Source: Actinophytocola sp035634895 | GTDB lineage: Bacteria; Actinomycetota; Actinomycetes; Mycobacteriales; Pseudonocardiaceae | NCBI RefSeq assembly: GCF_035634895.1 | Contig: NZ_DASQCC010000194.1 | Location: 19,105-83,104 of the forward strand | Direction: 5' to 3' | DNA length: 64,000 nt | Shown: positions 25,801-33,675 of the stretch, in pieces | Position numbering within the stretch: position 1 is the first letter of the stretch | Layout of the letters: each line of letters starts with the position of its first letter | The notes under the pieces: model-generated | What the model was told of the DNA's origin: nothing | The model's database searches: none | The model's input: only the letters and a program-made list of their open reading frames with translations | Translations under genes and position numbers: made by a program

Positions 25801-27516
25801 GTAGTTGCCGGGTCCCTTGAGCAGGTCGAACTCGACGGTGCCGCCCGGACCGCGGGCCGGGTCGGCCGCACCGGCGTCCGGACCGTAGTTGCCGAGGTAG
25901 ATCCATCCGGTCGTCCTGTCGACCGCCATCCGGAACGGGTTCCGGAAGCCCATCGCGTAGATCTCCGGGCGCGTCTTCTCGGTGCCCGGCGCAAACAGGT
26001 TGCCCTCGGGGATGGTGTAGCCGCCGTCCGCGCCCACGGTGATCCGCAGGACCTTGCCGCGCAGGTCGTTGGTGTTGCCCGAGGTGCGCTGGGCGTCGAA
26101 CGCCGGGTTGCGGTCGGCCCGCTCGTCGATCGGCGTGTAGCCGTCCGACTCGAACGGGTCGGTGTCGTCACCGGTGGACATCAGCAGGTTGCCGGCGCCG
26201 TCGAAGTCGATCTCGCCGCCGACGTGGCAGCAGCGGCCGCGGTCGGTGTTCACCTGCATGATCCGCTGCTCGCTGGCGAGGTCGACCGTGCCGCCGCCGT
26301 TGCCGTCGTCGACGAACTTGAACCGGGACAGCTGGTTGTAGCCGTGGAACGGTGCGAAGTCCGCCGCCGTGCCGCCGGCCGGCGCGTCGCCGGGCGGCGT
26401 GTCGAGCGGTGGCGCGTAGTAGAAGTAGACCCAGTGGTTCTCGGCGAAGTTCGGGTCGATCGCGACGCCCTGCAGGCCGTCCTCGTCGTGGCTGTAGACG
26501 GGGATCTGGCCGGCGAGGCTGGTCGTGGCCTCCGCAGTGGTCAGCCAGATGCGGCCGTCACGCGAGGTGTGGATGACCCGGCGGTCCGGCAGCACGGCCA
26601 GCGCCATCGGCTCGCCGGTGACCTCCTCGCCCCTGGCCAGGGTGATCTGGTCGAAGTCCGCGTCGGTCGGCGGCTCGTCCGGGTTCGTCGACGCCGGCGA
26701 GCAGTCGCCCTGCGCGAGCCCGGCCGCGTACTCGATGCCGCCGGTCAGCTGGGCCAGGAAGTTCGGCTCCGTGTAGGACTGCTTGGTGTGGCCGAGGCCC
26801 GTGTACCAGGACCGGCCCTGCTCCTGGGTGTGACACCAGGTGATCGGGTGGTCGCCCATGGCGTCGCCGCCGGGGCCGTAGCTGGTCTCGTCCAGCTGTG
26901 CCAGCACCTTCACGTTGGCGCGCGGGTTGGTCCGGTAGTTGTACCACTCGTCCGTGCGCGTCCACCGGTCCGGCAGGTTCGCCGTGGACGGGTGGGTGTG
27001 GTCGACCACGTCGACCGTGGCCTGCTGGATCGCCGGGTGCGACTTGAACCACGCACCGACGAGCTGGCCGTAGAAGGGCCAGTCGTACTCGGTGTCGGCC
27101 GCCGCGTGGACGCCCGCGTACCCGCCGCCCGAGTCGATGTAGTTCTCGAAGGCGGTCTGCTGGTCCGCGTCGAGGACGTCACCGGTCGTGGACAGGAACA
27201 CCACCGCGGCGAACCGGGACAGGTTGGCGGGCGTGAAGGCGGCCGCGTCCTCGGTCGCCTCGACGTGGAAGCCGTTCTGCTCCCCGATGGCCTGGATGGC
27301 GGCGATGCCGTCCGGAATGGAGTCGTGCCGGAAGCCGGCGGTCTTGGAGAACACCAGGACGGTGGTGTCGTGTCGCACGGACACCGGCTCCGCCGACGCC
27401 ATGCCGGCCCCGGTGAGCAGTGCGAGCGCCGCGACGGCGACACGGGCAGCGCCCCGTAACCCTCGACTCACCCCGGGTGGTTTAACCGCCTTCTTACTCG
27501 TGCCGTGGGCTAGCAC
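22897..27516 (-). CDS. Secreted 1539-aa multidomain protein: ThuA + PQQ-type sugar dehydrogenase + PKD + DUF1080
   Basis: Signal peptide at residues 1-42 (Ala-rich core, MASA). ThuA domain about 46-275 (VLVFSKTAGFRHDSIPDG, YAGVHAAADTEYDW). Glucose/sorbosone-dehydrogenase beta-propeller about 285-735 (LPDRRVIHTSRDG, DLRGKVLRI, YAMGFRNPFR, GPGNYGWPYC). PKD about 740-828 (YAWDFDGDGT). Ig-like and carbohydrate-binding-like region about 830-1065 (YIDPGDWIKFDPV). DUF1080/3-keto-disaccharide hydrolase about 1083-1267 (LFDGTAASLANW, GYEIQIDATD). OmpL47/Ig repeats about 1270-1440, then a helical C-terminal domain. It probably oxidises and hydrolyses extracellular glycosides. GTG 27516 has GGAG nine bases upstream. 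It is last in the sugar-import run. Confidence 0.9.
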   Translation of the reverse strand: MLAHGTSKKAVKPPGVSRGLRGAARVAVAALALLTGAGMASAEPVSVRHDTTVLVFSKTAGFRHDSIPDGIAAIQAIGEQNGFHVEATEDAAAFTPANLSRFAAVVFLSTTGDVLDADQQTAFENYIDSGGGYAGVHAAADTEYDWPFYGQLVGAWFKSHPAIQQATVDVVDHTHPSTANLPDRWTRTDEWYNYRTNPRANVKVLAQLDETSYGPGGDAMGDHPITWCHTQEQGRSWYTGLGHTKQSYTEPNFLAQLTGGIEYAAGLAQGDCSPASTNPDEPPTDADFDQITLARGEEVTGEPMALAVLPDRRVIHTSRDGRIWLTTAEATTSLAGQIPVYSHDEDGLQGVAIDPNFAENHWVYFYYAPPLDTPPGDAPAGGTAADFAPFHGYNQLSRFKFVDDGNGGGTVDLASEQRIMQVNTDRGRCCHVGGEIDFDGAGNLLMSTGDDTDPFESDGYTPIDERADRNPAFDAQRTSGNTNDLRGKVLRITVGADGGYTIPEGNLFAPGTEKTRPEIYAMGFRNPFRMAVDRTTGWIYLGNYGPDAGAADPARGPGGTVEFDLLKGPGNYGWPYCVGANQPFIDYDFATGQSGQAFSCAAPKNESPNNTGLVDLPPAIAAWIPYDGGSVPEFGTGGESPMGGPVYHFDPNLQSTTKFPEFYDGKTFAYEWDRGWIHTIEVGPNGERGAIEPFFDSMTLTRPMNIEFGPDGSLYVLDYGSGYFGGAADSALYRIDYTKGNRTPQVSLKADRTSGPAPLTVNFDPAGTADEDGGDLSYAWDFDGDGTTDSTEEGPVSHTYAEPGQFSAKLSVTDPTGLTGAASVVVTAGNTAPTVRLDTPVDGGFFGFGDAVPFKVTVSDPEDGTIDCSKVTVEYILGHDNHGHPLSRATGCEGTIPTPADEGHGASANVFGVIHASYTDTGATGAPPLLGQDEAVLQPKLKQAEFFTEQNGIQIVNADGASGGKRVGYIDPGDWIKFDPVNLTGVDAIGYRVSAGGPGGTITVHKNAVDGPVVQTVNVPPTGSPDNYVDLAPAPVTDPGGTGPLYLVFNGNGGGLFDVDDIQVEGPGVVGGGDPAQCRPFTPEAGYTALFDGTAASLANWTHSGPGSVELQDDCTLRTFGGLGLLSYKDEFNAYSLKLDWKLAGDDNSGVFVGYPATGDDPWVAVDHGYEIQIDATDAPEKTTGSIYSFQSADLPARDAALKPPGQWNSYEIVVLGQTIKVYLNGSLINSFVSNDPARDLTQGFVGLQNHGDGDDVWFRDVQIKELADETAPVTTATFDPPASGGWHPGTVPVSLTATDEGLGVQFIEYKVDGGQWARYTGPVSVTGDGEHTLQYHAIDNAGNSEALKAATIKIDGTRPTLMVAGVADGQIYGDATDVVLSWHAEDATSGVASVFGALDGESVTSGRALALYQLPLGTHGFAVSATDTAGNVTSQSLTFATTTSMRDLGQLLTRFRATNRLSASAYKQLNQLLTKARKAEASGDDEKAVRFLGTFVTLAIDETLVGDADVRTVLERDAGAVIDSINGVAVLPLSVSAR

Positions 27517-27582
27517 TGGTATTTTCTCCTTGTCTCACCGAAATGGGGACCGCGAGAAGGGGTTGCACTCCTTTCCGTGTTC

Positions 27583-27618
27583 GCGGCGTCGCCTGACGTG
27601 CCGGTCGGGCGACGCCGC
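27583..27618 (-). terminator. Hairpin between xylA and the ThuA/GSDH gene
   Basis: GCGGCGTCGCC (27583-27593) and GGCGACGCCGC (27608-27618) are perfect complements with a 14-base loop. It lies 13 bases beyond the xylA stop, in the 114-base gap before the next gene, so it is either a terminator or an attenuator. Confidence 0.6.
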
Positions 27619-27630
27619 TATCTTTTTGTG

Positions 27631-28788
27631 TCAGCGAGTACCGAAAAGGTGCTCAAGGGCGAGCTGGTCGAGCTTTTCCACGTGCGCGCCGCGCAGGGCC
27701 GCCGCCTCCGCGTCGAACTCCTCCGCCCGCAGGTCCGCGAGGCTCTCGCCGTCGGCAAGCGTCGGCTTCGACAGCTCACCCGCACGGGCCTCGTCGAACG
27801 CCGCCGAGACCTCCGGGTCGGCCCGGAACGCACGCGCCTTCTCCGCGAAGATCAGGTAGTTGCGCATGCAGGCCTTGGCCGACTCCCACACACCGGACTC
27901 GTCCTCGATCCGGCCCGGCTTGAAGTCGAAGTGGCGCGGACCGTCGTAGTCGCTGTTCTCCAGCAGGTCGACCAGCAGGAACGCCGTCTTGACGTCGCCG
28001 TTGCCGAACCGCAGGTCCTGGTCGTACCGGGGCCCGTTCTGGCCGTTCAGGTCGATGTGGAACAGCTTGTTGTGCCACAGCGCCTGGGCATACCCGTGCA
28101 CGACGGACATACCGGCCATCTGCTCGTGGCCGACCTCGGGGTTGAGGCCGACCCGGTCCGGCTCCTCCAGCTCGTTGATGAAGGCGAGCGCGTGCCCGAT
28201 CGTCGGCAGGAAGATGTTCCCGCGCGGCTCGTTCGGCTTGGGCTCCAACGCGAAGCGGAGGTCGTAGCCCTGCTCCCGCACGTACGCGCACAGGATGTCG
28301 AGCGACTCCTTGTACCGGTCGAGGGAGGCACGGACGTCCTTCGCCACGTCCGACTCGGCGCCCTCTCGGCCGCCCCACAGGACGTAGGTCTTGGCGCCCA
28401 GCTCGGCCGCCAGGTCCAGGTTGCGCAGGACCTTGCGCAGTGCGTAGCGACGAACGTCACGGTCGTTCGCCGTGAGGGCGCCCTCCTTGAACACCGGGTG
28501 GCTGAACAGGTTGGTGGTGGCGGTCGTCACGATCAGCCCGGTGGCGTCGAGCGCCTTGCGGAAGCTCGCGATCTTGGCGGCCCGGTCGGCGTCCGGCGAG
28601 CCCAACCCGAACAGGTCGTCGTCGTGGAAGTTCACGCCGTACGCGCCCAGCTCGGCGAGCTTCTCGACCGCGTGGGCGGGGTCCATCGGCTCGCGGGTGG
28701 CGACGCCGAACGGGTCGACGCCCGGCCAGCCCACGGTCCAAAGACCGAAGCTGAACTTGTGTTCCGGGCGAGGGGTGAAGTCAGTCAT
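27631..28788 (-). CDS. xylA: Xylose isomerase
   Basis: 385 residues, close to the 387-390 of actinobacterial enzymes. It interconverts D-xylose and D-xylulose (and glucose/fructose). KFSFGLWTVGWPG near the start, GVNFHDDDLF (catalytic His), LWGGREG, FALEPKPNEPRG, NPEVGHEQMAG and HIDLNGQNGPRYDQDLRFG carry the metal ligands. ATG 28788 overlaps the stop of the Gfo/Idh gene by four bases. It belongs to the ROK - importer - oxidoreductase - xylA run, and xylB at 12 kb would supply the next step. Confidence 0.95.
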   Translation of the reverse strand: MTDFTPRPEHKFSFGLWTVGWPGVDPFGVATREPMDPAHAVEKLAELGAYGVNFHDDDLFGLGSPDADRAAKIASFRKALDATGLIVTTATTNLFSHPVFKEGALTANDRDVRRYALRKVLRNLDLAAELGAKTYVLWGGREGAESDVAKDVRASLDRYKESLDILCAYVREQGYDLRFALEPKPNEPRGNIFLPTIGHALAFINELEEPDRVGLNPEVGHEQMAGMSVVHGYAQALWHNKLFHIDLNGQNGPRYDQDLRFGNGDVKTAFLLVDLLENSDYDGPRHFDFKPGRIEDESGVWESAKACMRNYLIFAEKARAFRADPEVSAAFDEARAGELSKPTLADGESLADLRAEEFDAEAAALRGAHVEKLDQLALEHLFGTR

Positions 28789-29939
28789 ACAGGAATCTCC
28801 GTCCACTGTGAACCGTTCTCGGCACTCCTTTCTACCGCGCCGAGCACCCGCTGCACCTGGAGTCCGTCCTTGAAGGACGGACTGGGGTTCACCCCGTCGT
28901 GTATCGCCCGCAGGAAATCCACCACTTCGTGGGTGAATGTGTGTTCGTAGCCGAGAATGTGCCCCGGTGGCCACCACGCGCCGACGTACGGGTGCGTGGG
29001 CTCGGTCACGAGGATCCGCCGGAAGCCGGCCTCGTCACCGGGGTTCGCGCCGTCGTAGAACCACAGCTCGTTCATGTCCTCGAAGCCGAACCGCAACGAG
29101 CCGAGCGAGCCGTTGATCTCCAGCGACATGCCGTTCTTGCGCCCGAGCGCGAAGCGCGTCGCCTCGTACGTGGCGAGGGCGCCGCCCGCGAACCGTCCGA
29201 AGAAGACAGCGGCGTCGTCGACGGTCACGTCGTCCAGCTTGCCGCCGCTCTCGTCCGGTCGCTTGTGGACGAACGTCTTCGTGAGCGCGGAGACGCCGGT
29301 CAGCAAATCACCCACGAGATACTGCGTCGCGTCGATGATGTGCGCGCCGAGGTCGCCGAGCGCGCCGGAGCCGGCCTTGTCCTTGCGCAGCCGCCAGGTC
29401 ATTGGCGCGTCGGCGTCGGACAGCCAGTCCTGCAGGTAGAGCGCGCGGACGTGGCGGACCTCGCCGAGCCGGCCCTCCTCGATCAGCTTGCGGGCGAAGG
29501 CGATCGCGGGCACGCGACGGTAGTTGAACGCCACCATCGAGCGCACACCGCGCTCCCTGGCCGCCTCCGCGGCGGCCACCATCGTCTCCGCCTCCTCGAC
29601 GGTGTTGGCGAGCGGCTTCTCGCACAGCACGTGCTTGCCGGCCTCCAGCGCCGCCACCGCTATCTCACAGTGCGAGTCGCCCGGCGTGCAGATGTCCACG
29701 ATCTGCACGTCGGGCGAGCGGACCAGCTCGCGCCAGTCCGTCTGCACGCTGTGCCACCCGAACTTCGCCGCGGCCGCCTTGGTGCGCGCGAGGTCACGCC
29801 CACCGAGCACGGCGAGTTCCGGTGTCACCGGCAGGTCGAAGAACCGGTGCGCGGTCCGCCACGCGTGTGAGTGCACCGCACCCATGAACGCGTGGCCGAC
29901 CATGCCGACCCCGATCCGTCCCCCGCTGCCCTCTGTCAT
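28785..29939 (-). CDS. Gfo/Idh/MocA-family NAD(P)-dependent oxidoreductase
   Basis: 384 residues. The N-terminal Rossmann domain is VGMVGHAFMGAVHSHAW, followed by DICTPGDSH and the signature HVLCEKPLANTVEEAE, then the catalytic/substrate domain with FNYRRVPAIAFARKLI and LGDLGAHIIDATQYL. It oxidises or reduces a sugar or cyclitol ring carbon. Its stop overlaps the xylA start (ATGA). In this context it could process a keto-sugar imported by the adjacent ABC system or released by the DUF1080-containing secreted protein (inference). Confidence 0.9.
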   Translation of the reverse strand: MTEGSGGRIGVGMVGHAFMGAVHSHAWRTAHRFFDLPVTPELAVLGGRDLARTKAAAAKFGWHSVQTDWRELVRSPDVQIVDICTPGDSHCEIAVAALEAGKHVLCEKPLANTVEEAETMVAAAEAARERGVRSMVAFNYRRVPAIAFARKLIEEGRLGEVRHVRALYLQDWLSDADAPMTWRLRKDKAGSGALGDLGAHIIDATQYLVGDLLTGVSALTKTFVHKRPDESGGKLDDVTVDDAAVFFGRFAGGALATYEATRFALGRKNGMSLEINGSLGSLRFGFEDMNELWFYDGANPGDEAGFRRILVTEPTHPYVGAWWPPGHILGYEHTFTHEVVDFLRAIHDGVNPSPSFKDGLQVQRVLGAVERSAENGSQWTEIPV

Positions 29940-29996
29940 CTCACCCTCCGTTGGTCATCAAGAAGTACGCACTGACACACCCGCTCTGTTGGTGGA

Positions 29997-31046
29997 TCAG
30001 GAGTCGAAGCCGACGTCCAGGTAGTCGTCGACGTTCTCCTTGGTGACCACGGCCGAGTACGTGGTGATGAACGCCGGGATCTCGTGCTCCGCCATGTCCG
30101 CGATGCCCTTCGACTGGCCGAGCAGCCGGGCCAGCGAGATGGCCGACGACGCCATCGACGGGCTGTAGAGCACGGTCGCCTTGATGACCTTGTTGTCCGC
30201 CTTGATGATGTCCATCATGTTCTTCGAGCCGGCGCCGCCGACCATGATGAACTCGCTGCGGCCCGCGGAGTCGATCGCCGCCATGACGCCGATGCCCTGG
30301 TCGTCGTCGTGGTTCCACAGCGCGTCGAGCTTGCTGGCGCCCTGCAGCAGGTTCGCCGTCTGCTTCTCGCCGGACTCCGCCGTGAACTCCGCCGCCACGC
30401 GCGGGCCGACCGAGAAACCGTTCTTGGCGAGCGCGTCCTTGTAGCCCTTGCTGCGTTCCTGGGTCAGCGGCAGCGAGTCGATGCCCGCGACCTCGCCGAT
30501 GATCGGGCTCGAGACGTTCTTGGCCTTCATCTGCTCGGCGATGTAGAGGCCCGCGTTGTAGCCCATGCGGTAGTTGTCGCCGCCGATCCACGTGCGGTAC
30601 GCGGTCGGGGTGTCGAAGACGCGGTCCAGGTTGACCACCGGGATGCCCGCGTCCATCGCCTCCTGACCGGCGGAGGTGAGCGCCTTGCCGTCCTGCGGCA
30701 GGATCACGAGGACGTCGACCTTCTCGTTGACCAGGGACTCGACCTGCGCGATCTGCTGGTCGACGTTGCTCGTGCCCTCGGTGGCCTTGAAGGTGACGTC
30801 CTTGAACACGTCGGCCTGCGCCTTGGCGTTCTTGGTGATCGCCGCGATCCAGCCGTGGTCCGCGGCCGGCGCGGCGAAGCCGATCGTGACCTGCTTGCCC
30901 TGCTTGGCGTTGTCCTCGCCGCCCTGCGCCACCTGCTGCGGCGTGTCACCGCTCGAGTCGTTGGAGGTGCAGGCGACGGCGAACGCGCTCGCGCCGAGCG
31001 CGCCGGCGCCGAGGAGGAATCGACGGCGGGCCAGGGACGGGTCCAT
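29997..31046 (-). CDS. Ribose/xylose-type ABC transporter substrate-binding lipoprotein
   Basis: 349 residues. A twin-arginine-like lipoprotein signal (ARRRFLLGAGALG, ending AVAC) precedes a periplasmic-binding-protein type 1 (RbsB/XylF) fold: TIGFAAPAADHGWIAA, DVLVILPQDGKALT, GIPVVNLDRVFD, YRTWIGGDNYRMGYNAG, LWNHDDDQGIGVMAAI. It binds a monosaccharide for the permease/ATPase encoded immediately upstream in the operon. The ATG at 31046 is chosen because it starts the signal peptide; the frame stays open upstream without family similarity. Confidence 0.92.
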   Translation of the reverse strand: MDPSLARRRFLLGAGALGASAFAVACTSNDSSGDTPQQVAQGGEDNAKQGKQVTIGFAAPAADHGWIAAITKNAKAQADVFKDVTFKATEGTSNVDQQIAQVESLVNEKVDVLVILPQDGKALTSAGQEAMDAGIPVVNLDRVFDTPTAYRTWIGGDNYRMGYNAGLYIAEQMKAKNVSSPIIGEVAGIDSLPLTQERSKGYKDALAKNGFSVGPRVAAEFTAESGEKQTANLLQGASKLDALWNHDDDQGIGVMAAIDSAGRSEFIMVGGAGSKNMMDIIKADNKVIKATVLYSPSMASSAISLARLLGQSKGIADMAEHEIPAFITTYSAVVTKENVDDYLDVGFDS

Positions 31047-31108
31047 AGGTACTCCCTTGTACTGAGGTCGGACGGGGGGATCTTTCGTGGCGGGAAACAG
31101 GAATGGTC

Positions 31109-32128
31109 CTAGGTTTTCGCACGGCGGGAGGTCAGCGTCTGCAGCAGCACGGCGCCGACGATGATCACACCCTTGGCGATGTTCTGGATGTCGGTCTCGA
31201 GGTTGTTCTGGGTGAAGATGCTGTTCACCACGGTGAAGATCAGCACGCCGATGAGCGTGCCGATCAGCGTGCCGCGGCCGCCGGTGAGCAGCGTGCCGCC
31301 GATGACGACGGCGGCGATGGCGTCCAGTTCGTAGAACATGCCGTTGGTCGATGCGCCCGATGTGGTGCGGGCGACCACCATGATCGCGGCGATGCCGCAG
31401 CACAGGCCGGCGATCGCGTAGACCATCGCCGTGTGCAGCTTGACGTTGATGCCGGCGAGGCGCGCGGCTTCGGTGTTGCCGCCGATCGCGAAGGTGCGGC
31501 GGCCGAACGTCGTGCGGTTCAACAGGATCCAGCCGACCACGAACACGACGGCGAGCATCCAGATCAGCACGGGGATGCCGAGGAGGTCACCGCGGAAGAA
31601 GTCGAGGAAGCCCTGCTCCCGCACGACCTGCGTCTGCCGTTCGGACAGCCGCTCGGCGAGGCCGCGGGCCGACGCGTACATGGCGAGCGTCGCGATGAAG
31701 GGCACGACCTTGCCGTAGGAGATGAGCACGCCGTTGATGAGCCCCGCACCGAGACCCACCAGCAGTGCGCACAGGACCATCACCCACGGGCCGTACTCCT
31801 GGGTCGCCAGCGTCGTCATCCACACGCTCGACAGCGCGACCATCGAGCCGACCGACAGGTCGATGCCGCCCGAGATGATGACGAACGTCATACCGACCGA
31901 GACGACGCCGATGGCCGCGGCCAGCCGCAGCATGATGGAGACGTTGTTCTCGCCGAGGAAGGTTGAGTTGAGTGCGTACCCGACGATGCACAGCGCGACG
32001 AGCACGCCGATGAGGATCGTCAGCCGGATGTCCAGCGGGAACCCACCGGACTTCTTCGGCGGAGCCGTCTGCACGGCGGGCGGCCGATTGTCCACAGTGG
32101 ATGGTGACTTCTCAGACACGTCGCTCAC
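31109..32128 (-). CDS. Ribose/xylose-type ABC transporter permease
   Basis: 339 residues of the RbsC/XylH (BPD_transp_2) family with about nine to ten helices after a 30-residue hydrophilic N-terminus. Family motifs are FVIISGGIDLSVGSMVAL, FIATLAMYASARGLAERLS, FAIGGNTEAARLAGINV and GGTLLTGGRGTLIGT. The GTG at 32128 overlaps the ATPase stop by four bases (GTGA). It forms the membrane channel of the sugar importer. Confidence 0.92.
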   Translation of the reverse strand: MSDVSEKSPSTVDNRPPAVQTAPPKKSGGFPLDIRLTILIGVLVALCIVGYALNSTFLGENNVSIMLRLAAAIGVVSVGMTFVIISGGIDLSVGSMVALSSVWMTTLATQEYGPWVMVLCALLVGLGAGLINGVLISYGKVVPFIATLAMYASARGLAERLSERQTQVVREQGFLDFFRGDLLGIPVLIWMLAVVFVVGWILLNRTTFGRRTFAIGGNTEAARLAGINVKLHTAMVYAIAGLCCGIAAIMVVARTTSGASTNGMFYELDAIAAVVIGGTLLTGGRGTLIGTLIGVLIFTVVNSIFTQNNLETDIQNIAKGVIIVGAVLLQTLTSRRAKT

Positions 32129-33675
32129 ACCACTACCTCGCTACCTTCCATCACCATGTCCAGAATGGACGCTTCGGTGAGCTCCTTGGCCGGCGCCTCG
32201 GTGAGCACCCGGCCTTCCCGCATGACCAGCACGCGGTCGGACAGCCCGAGCACCTCGGGCACCTCGCTCGAGACCAGCACCACGGCCACCCCGGCGGCCG
32301 CGAGCTCGTGGATCAGCCGGTACAGCTCGGCGCGCGCGCCGACGTCGACGCCGCGCGTCGGCTCGTCGAGCAGCAAAACCTTGCAGTCGCGCACGAGCCA
32401 CCGTGCGACGACCGCCTTCTGTTGGTTGCCACCGGAGAACGTGCGCACGAGCCGCCGGGGGTCGGCCGGGCGCATGTCGAGCCGTTCCAGCGTGGCGCGG
32501 GAGTCCCGCAGTTCCCTGCCACGGTCGGCGAAGCCGAACCGGCTGTACTCCGGCAGGCTCGCGAGCGTCACGTTGTTGGCCACCGACTGGTCCAGCAGCA
32601 GCGCCTGGCTCTTGCGCTCCTCGGGCGCGAGCCCGATGCCGGCCGCGACCGCGGCGGAGACACTGCCCGGCCGCAGGCGCCGCCCGCCGATCGTCACCAT
32701 GCCGGCGTCGGACTTCCTTGCCCCGTAGACGGTTTCGAGCACCTCGCTGCGGCCGGCGCCGACCAGGCCGGCGATGCCGAGGATCTCCCCGGCCCGCACG
32801 GTGAAGCTGACGTCGGAGAACTCGCCCTTCCGCGAGAGCCCGGTGACCGTGAGGACCTCGTTGCCCTCGTCAACGGTGGTCACCTCGCGGAGCGGGAACA
32901 CCGTCTCCACCATGCGGCCGGACATGAGGTTCACGAGGTCGGCCGTCGGGGTGTCGGCCGGCAGGTTCGTCCCGACCGTGCGGCCGTCCTTGAGGACGGT
33001 GACCCGGTCGCCGATGCGGCGGATCTCGTCGAGCCGGTGGGAGATGTAGACGACCGCGACGCCGTCGTCGGTGAGGTCCTCGACGACGCGGAACAGGTTG
33101 TCCACCTCGTCGGCGGCGAGCGCGGCGGTCGGCTCGTCCATGATGATCAGCTTCGCGTCATGCGCGAGCGCGCGGGCCATTGACACGAGCTGCTGGCCGG
33201 CCGCCGACAGCAGCCCGACCTCGCGGCCCGGCGGGATCTCGGGGTGGCCGAGCCGGCGCATGAGCTCGCGGGCCTGGCGGCGGGCCGAGCCCCGGTTCGA
33301 GAAGCCGAACCTCGACGGCTCGTGGCCGAGGAAGATGTTCTCCGCGACCGAGAGCCCCTCGACGAGGTCCAGCTCCTGGTACATGGTCGCCACGCCGAGC
33401 CGCAGCGCGGCGTCCGGTGAGGTCAGCCGGGCCGGCGTGCTCCGCCAGAGGATGGCGCCCTCGTCGGGCTGGTGCGCGCCGGACAGGACCTTGATCAGCG
33501 TCGACTTGCCGGCGCCGTTCTGGCCGAGCAGGCAGTGCACCTCCCCGGCGCGGACCTCCAGGTCCACGCCGTCCAGCGCACGCACGCCGGGGAAGGTCTT
33601 GACGATGCCGGACATCGTCAGGAGCACTTCGTCCGTCGGGTCACTCGCAGTGCTCATTGGTTCGCTCCCGCTCAC
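32125..33675 (-). CDS. Sugar ABC transporter ATP-binding protein, two nucleotide-binding domains
   Basis: 516 residues of the RbsA/XylG type. Domain 1 has Walker A GQNGAGKST, MYQELDLVEGLSVAENI, signature LLSAAGQQLVSMAR and IIMDEPTAAL. Domain 2 has the degenerate LVGAGRSEV, signature FSGGNQQKAVVARWL and LLLDEPTRGVDVGA. The GTG at 33675 is selected because AGGAGG lies seven bases upstream and GTGA overlaps the ROK regulator stop; an ATG six codons later (33657) is an alternative. It energises the sugar importer. Confidence 0.92.
   Translation of the reverse strand: MSGSEPMSTASDPTDEVLLTMSGIVKTFPGVRALDGVDLEVRAGEVHCLLGQNGAGKSTLIKVLSGAHQPDEGAILWRSTPARLTSPDAALRLGVATMYQELDLVEGLSVAENIFLGHEPSRFGFSNRGSARRQARELMRRLGHPEIPPGREVGLLSAAGQQLVSMARALAHDAKLIIMDEPTAALAADEVDNLFRVVEDLTDDGVAVVYISHRLDEIRRIGDRVTVLKDGRTVGTNLPADTPTADLVNLMSGRMVETVFPLREVTTVDEGNEVLTVTGLSRKGEFSDVSFTVRAGEILGIAGLVGAGRSEVLETVYGARKSDAGMVTIGGRRLRPGSVSAAVAAGIGLAPEERKSQALLLDQSVANNVTLASLPEYSRFGFADRGRELRDSRATLERLDMRPADPRRLVRTFSGGNQQKAVVARWLVRDCKVLLLDEPTRGVDVGARAELYRLIHELAAAGVAVVLVSSEVPEVLGLSDRVLVMREGRVLTEAPAKELTEASILDMVMEGSEVVV

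Noticed and set aside
22621..27459. A 1612-codon open frame on the plus strand
   Set aside because: It is antisense to the secreted ThuA/GSDH gene. Its composition (Arg, Val, Gly, Asp, His repeats) is the usual mirror of a GC-rich coding strand, while the minus-strand frame has clear domains and a signal peptide.
17350..33105. Further TTGTCCAC(A/C) sequences inside genes (about 17350, 18466, 32090, 33097)
   Set aside because: They encode ordinary Val-Asp-Asn/Lys codons and are widely spaced, so they are not taken as functional DnaA boxes.
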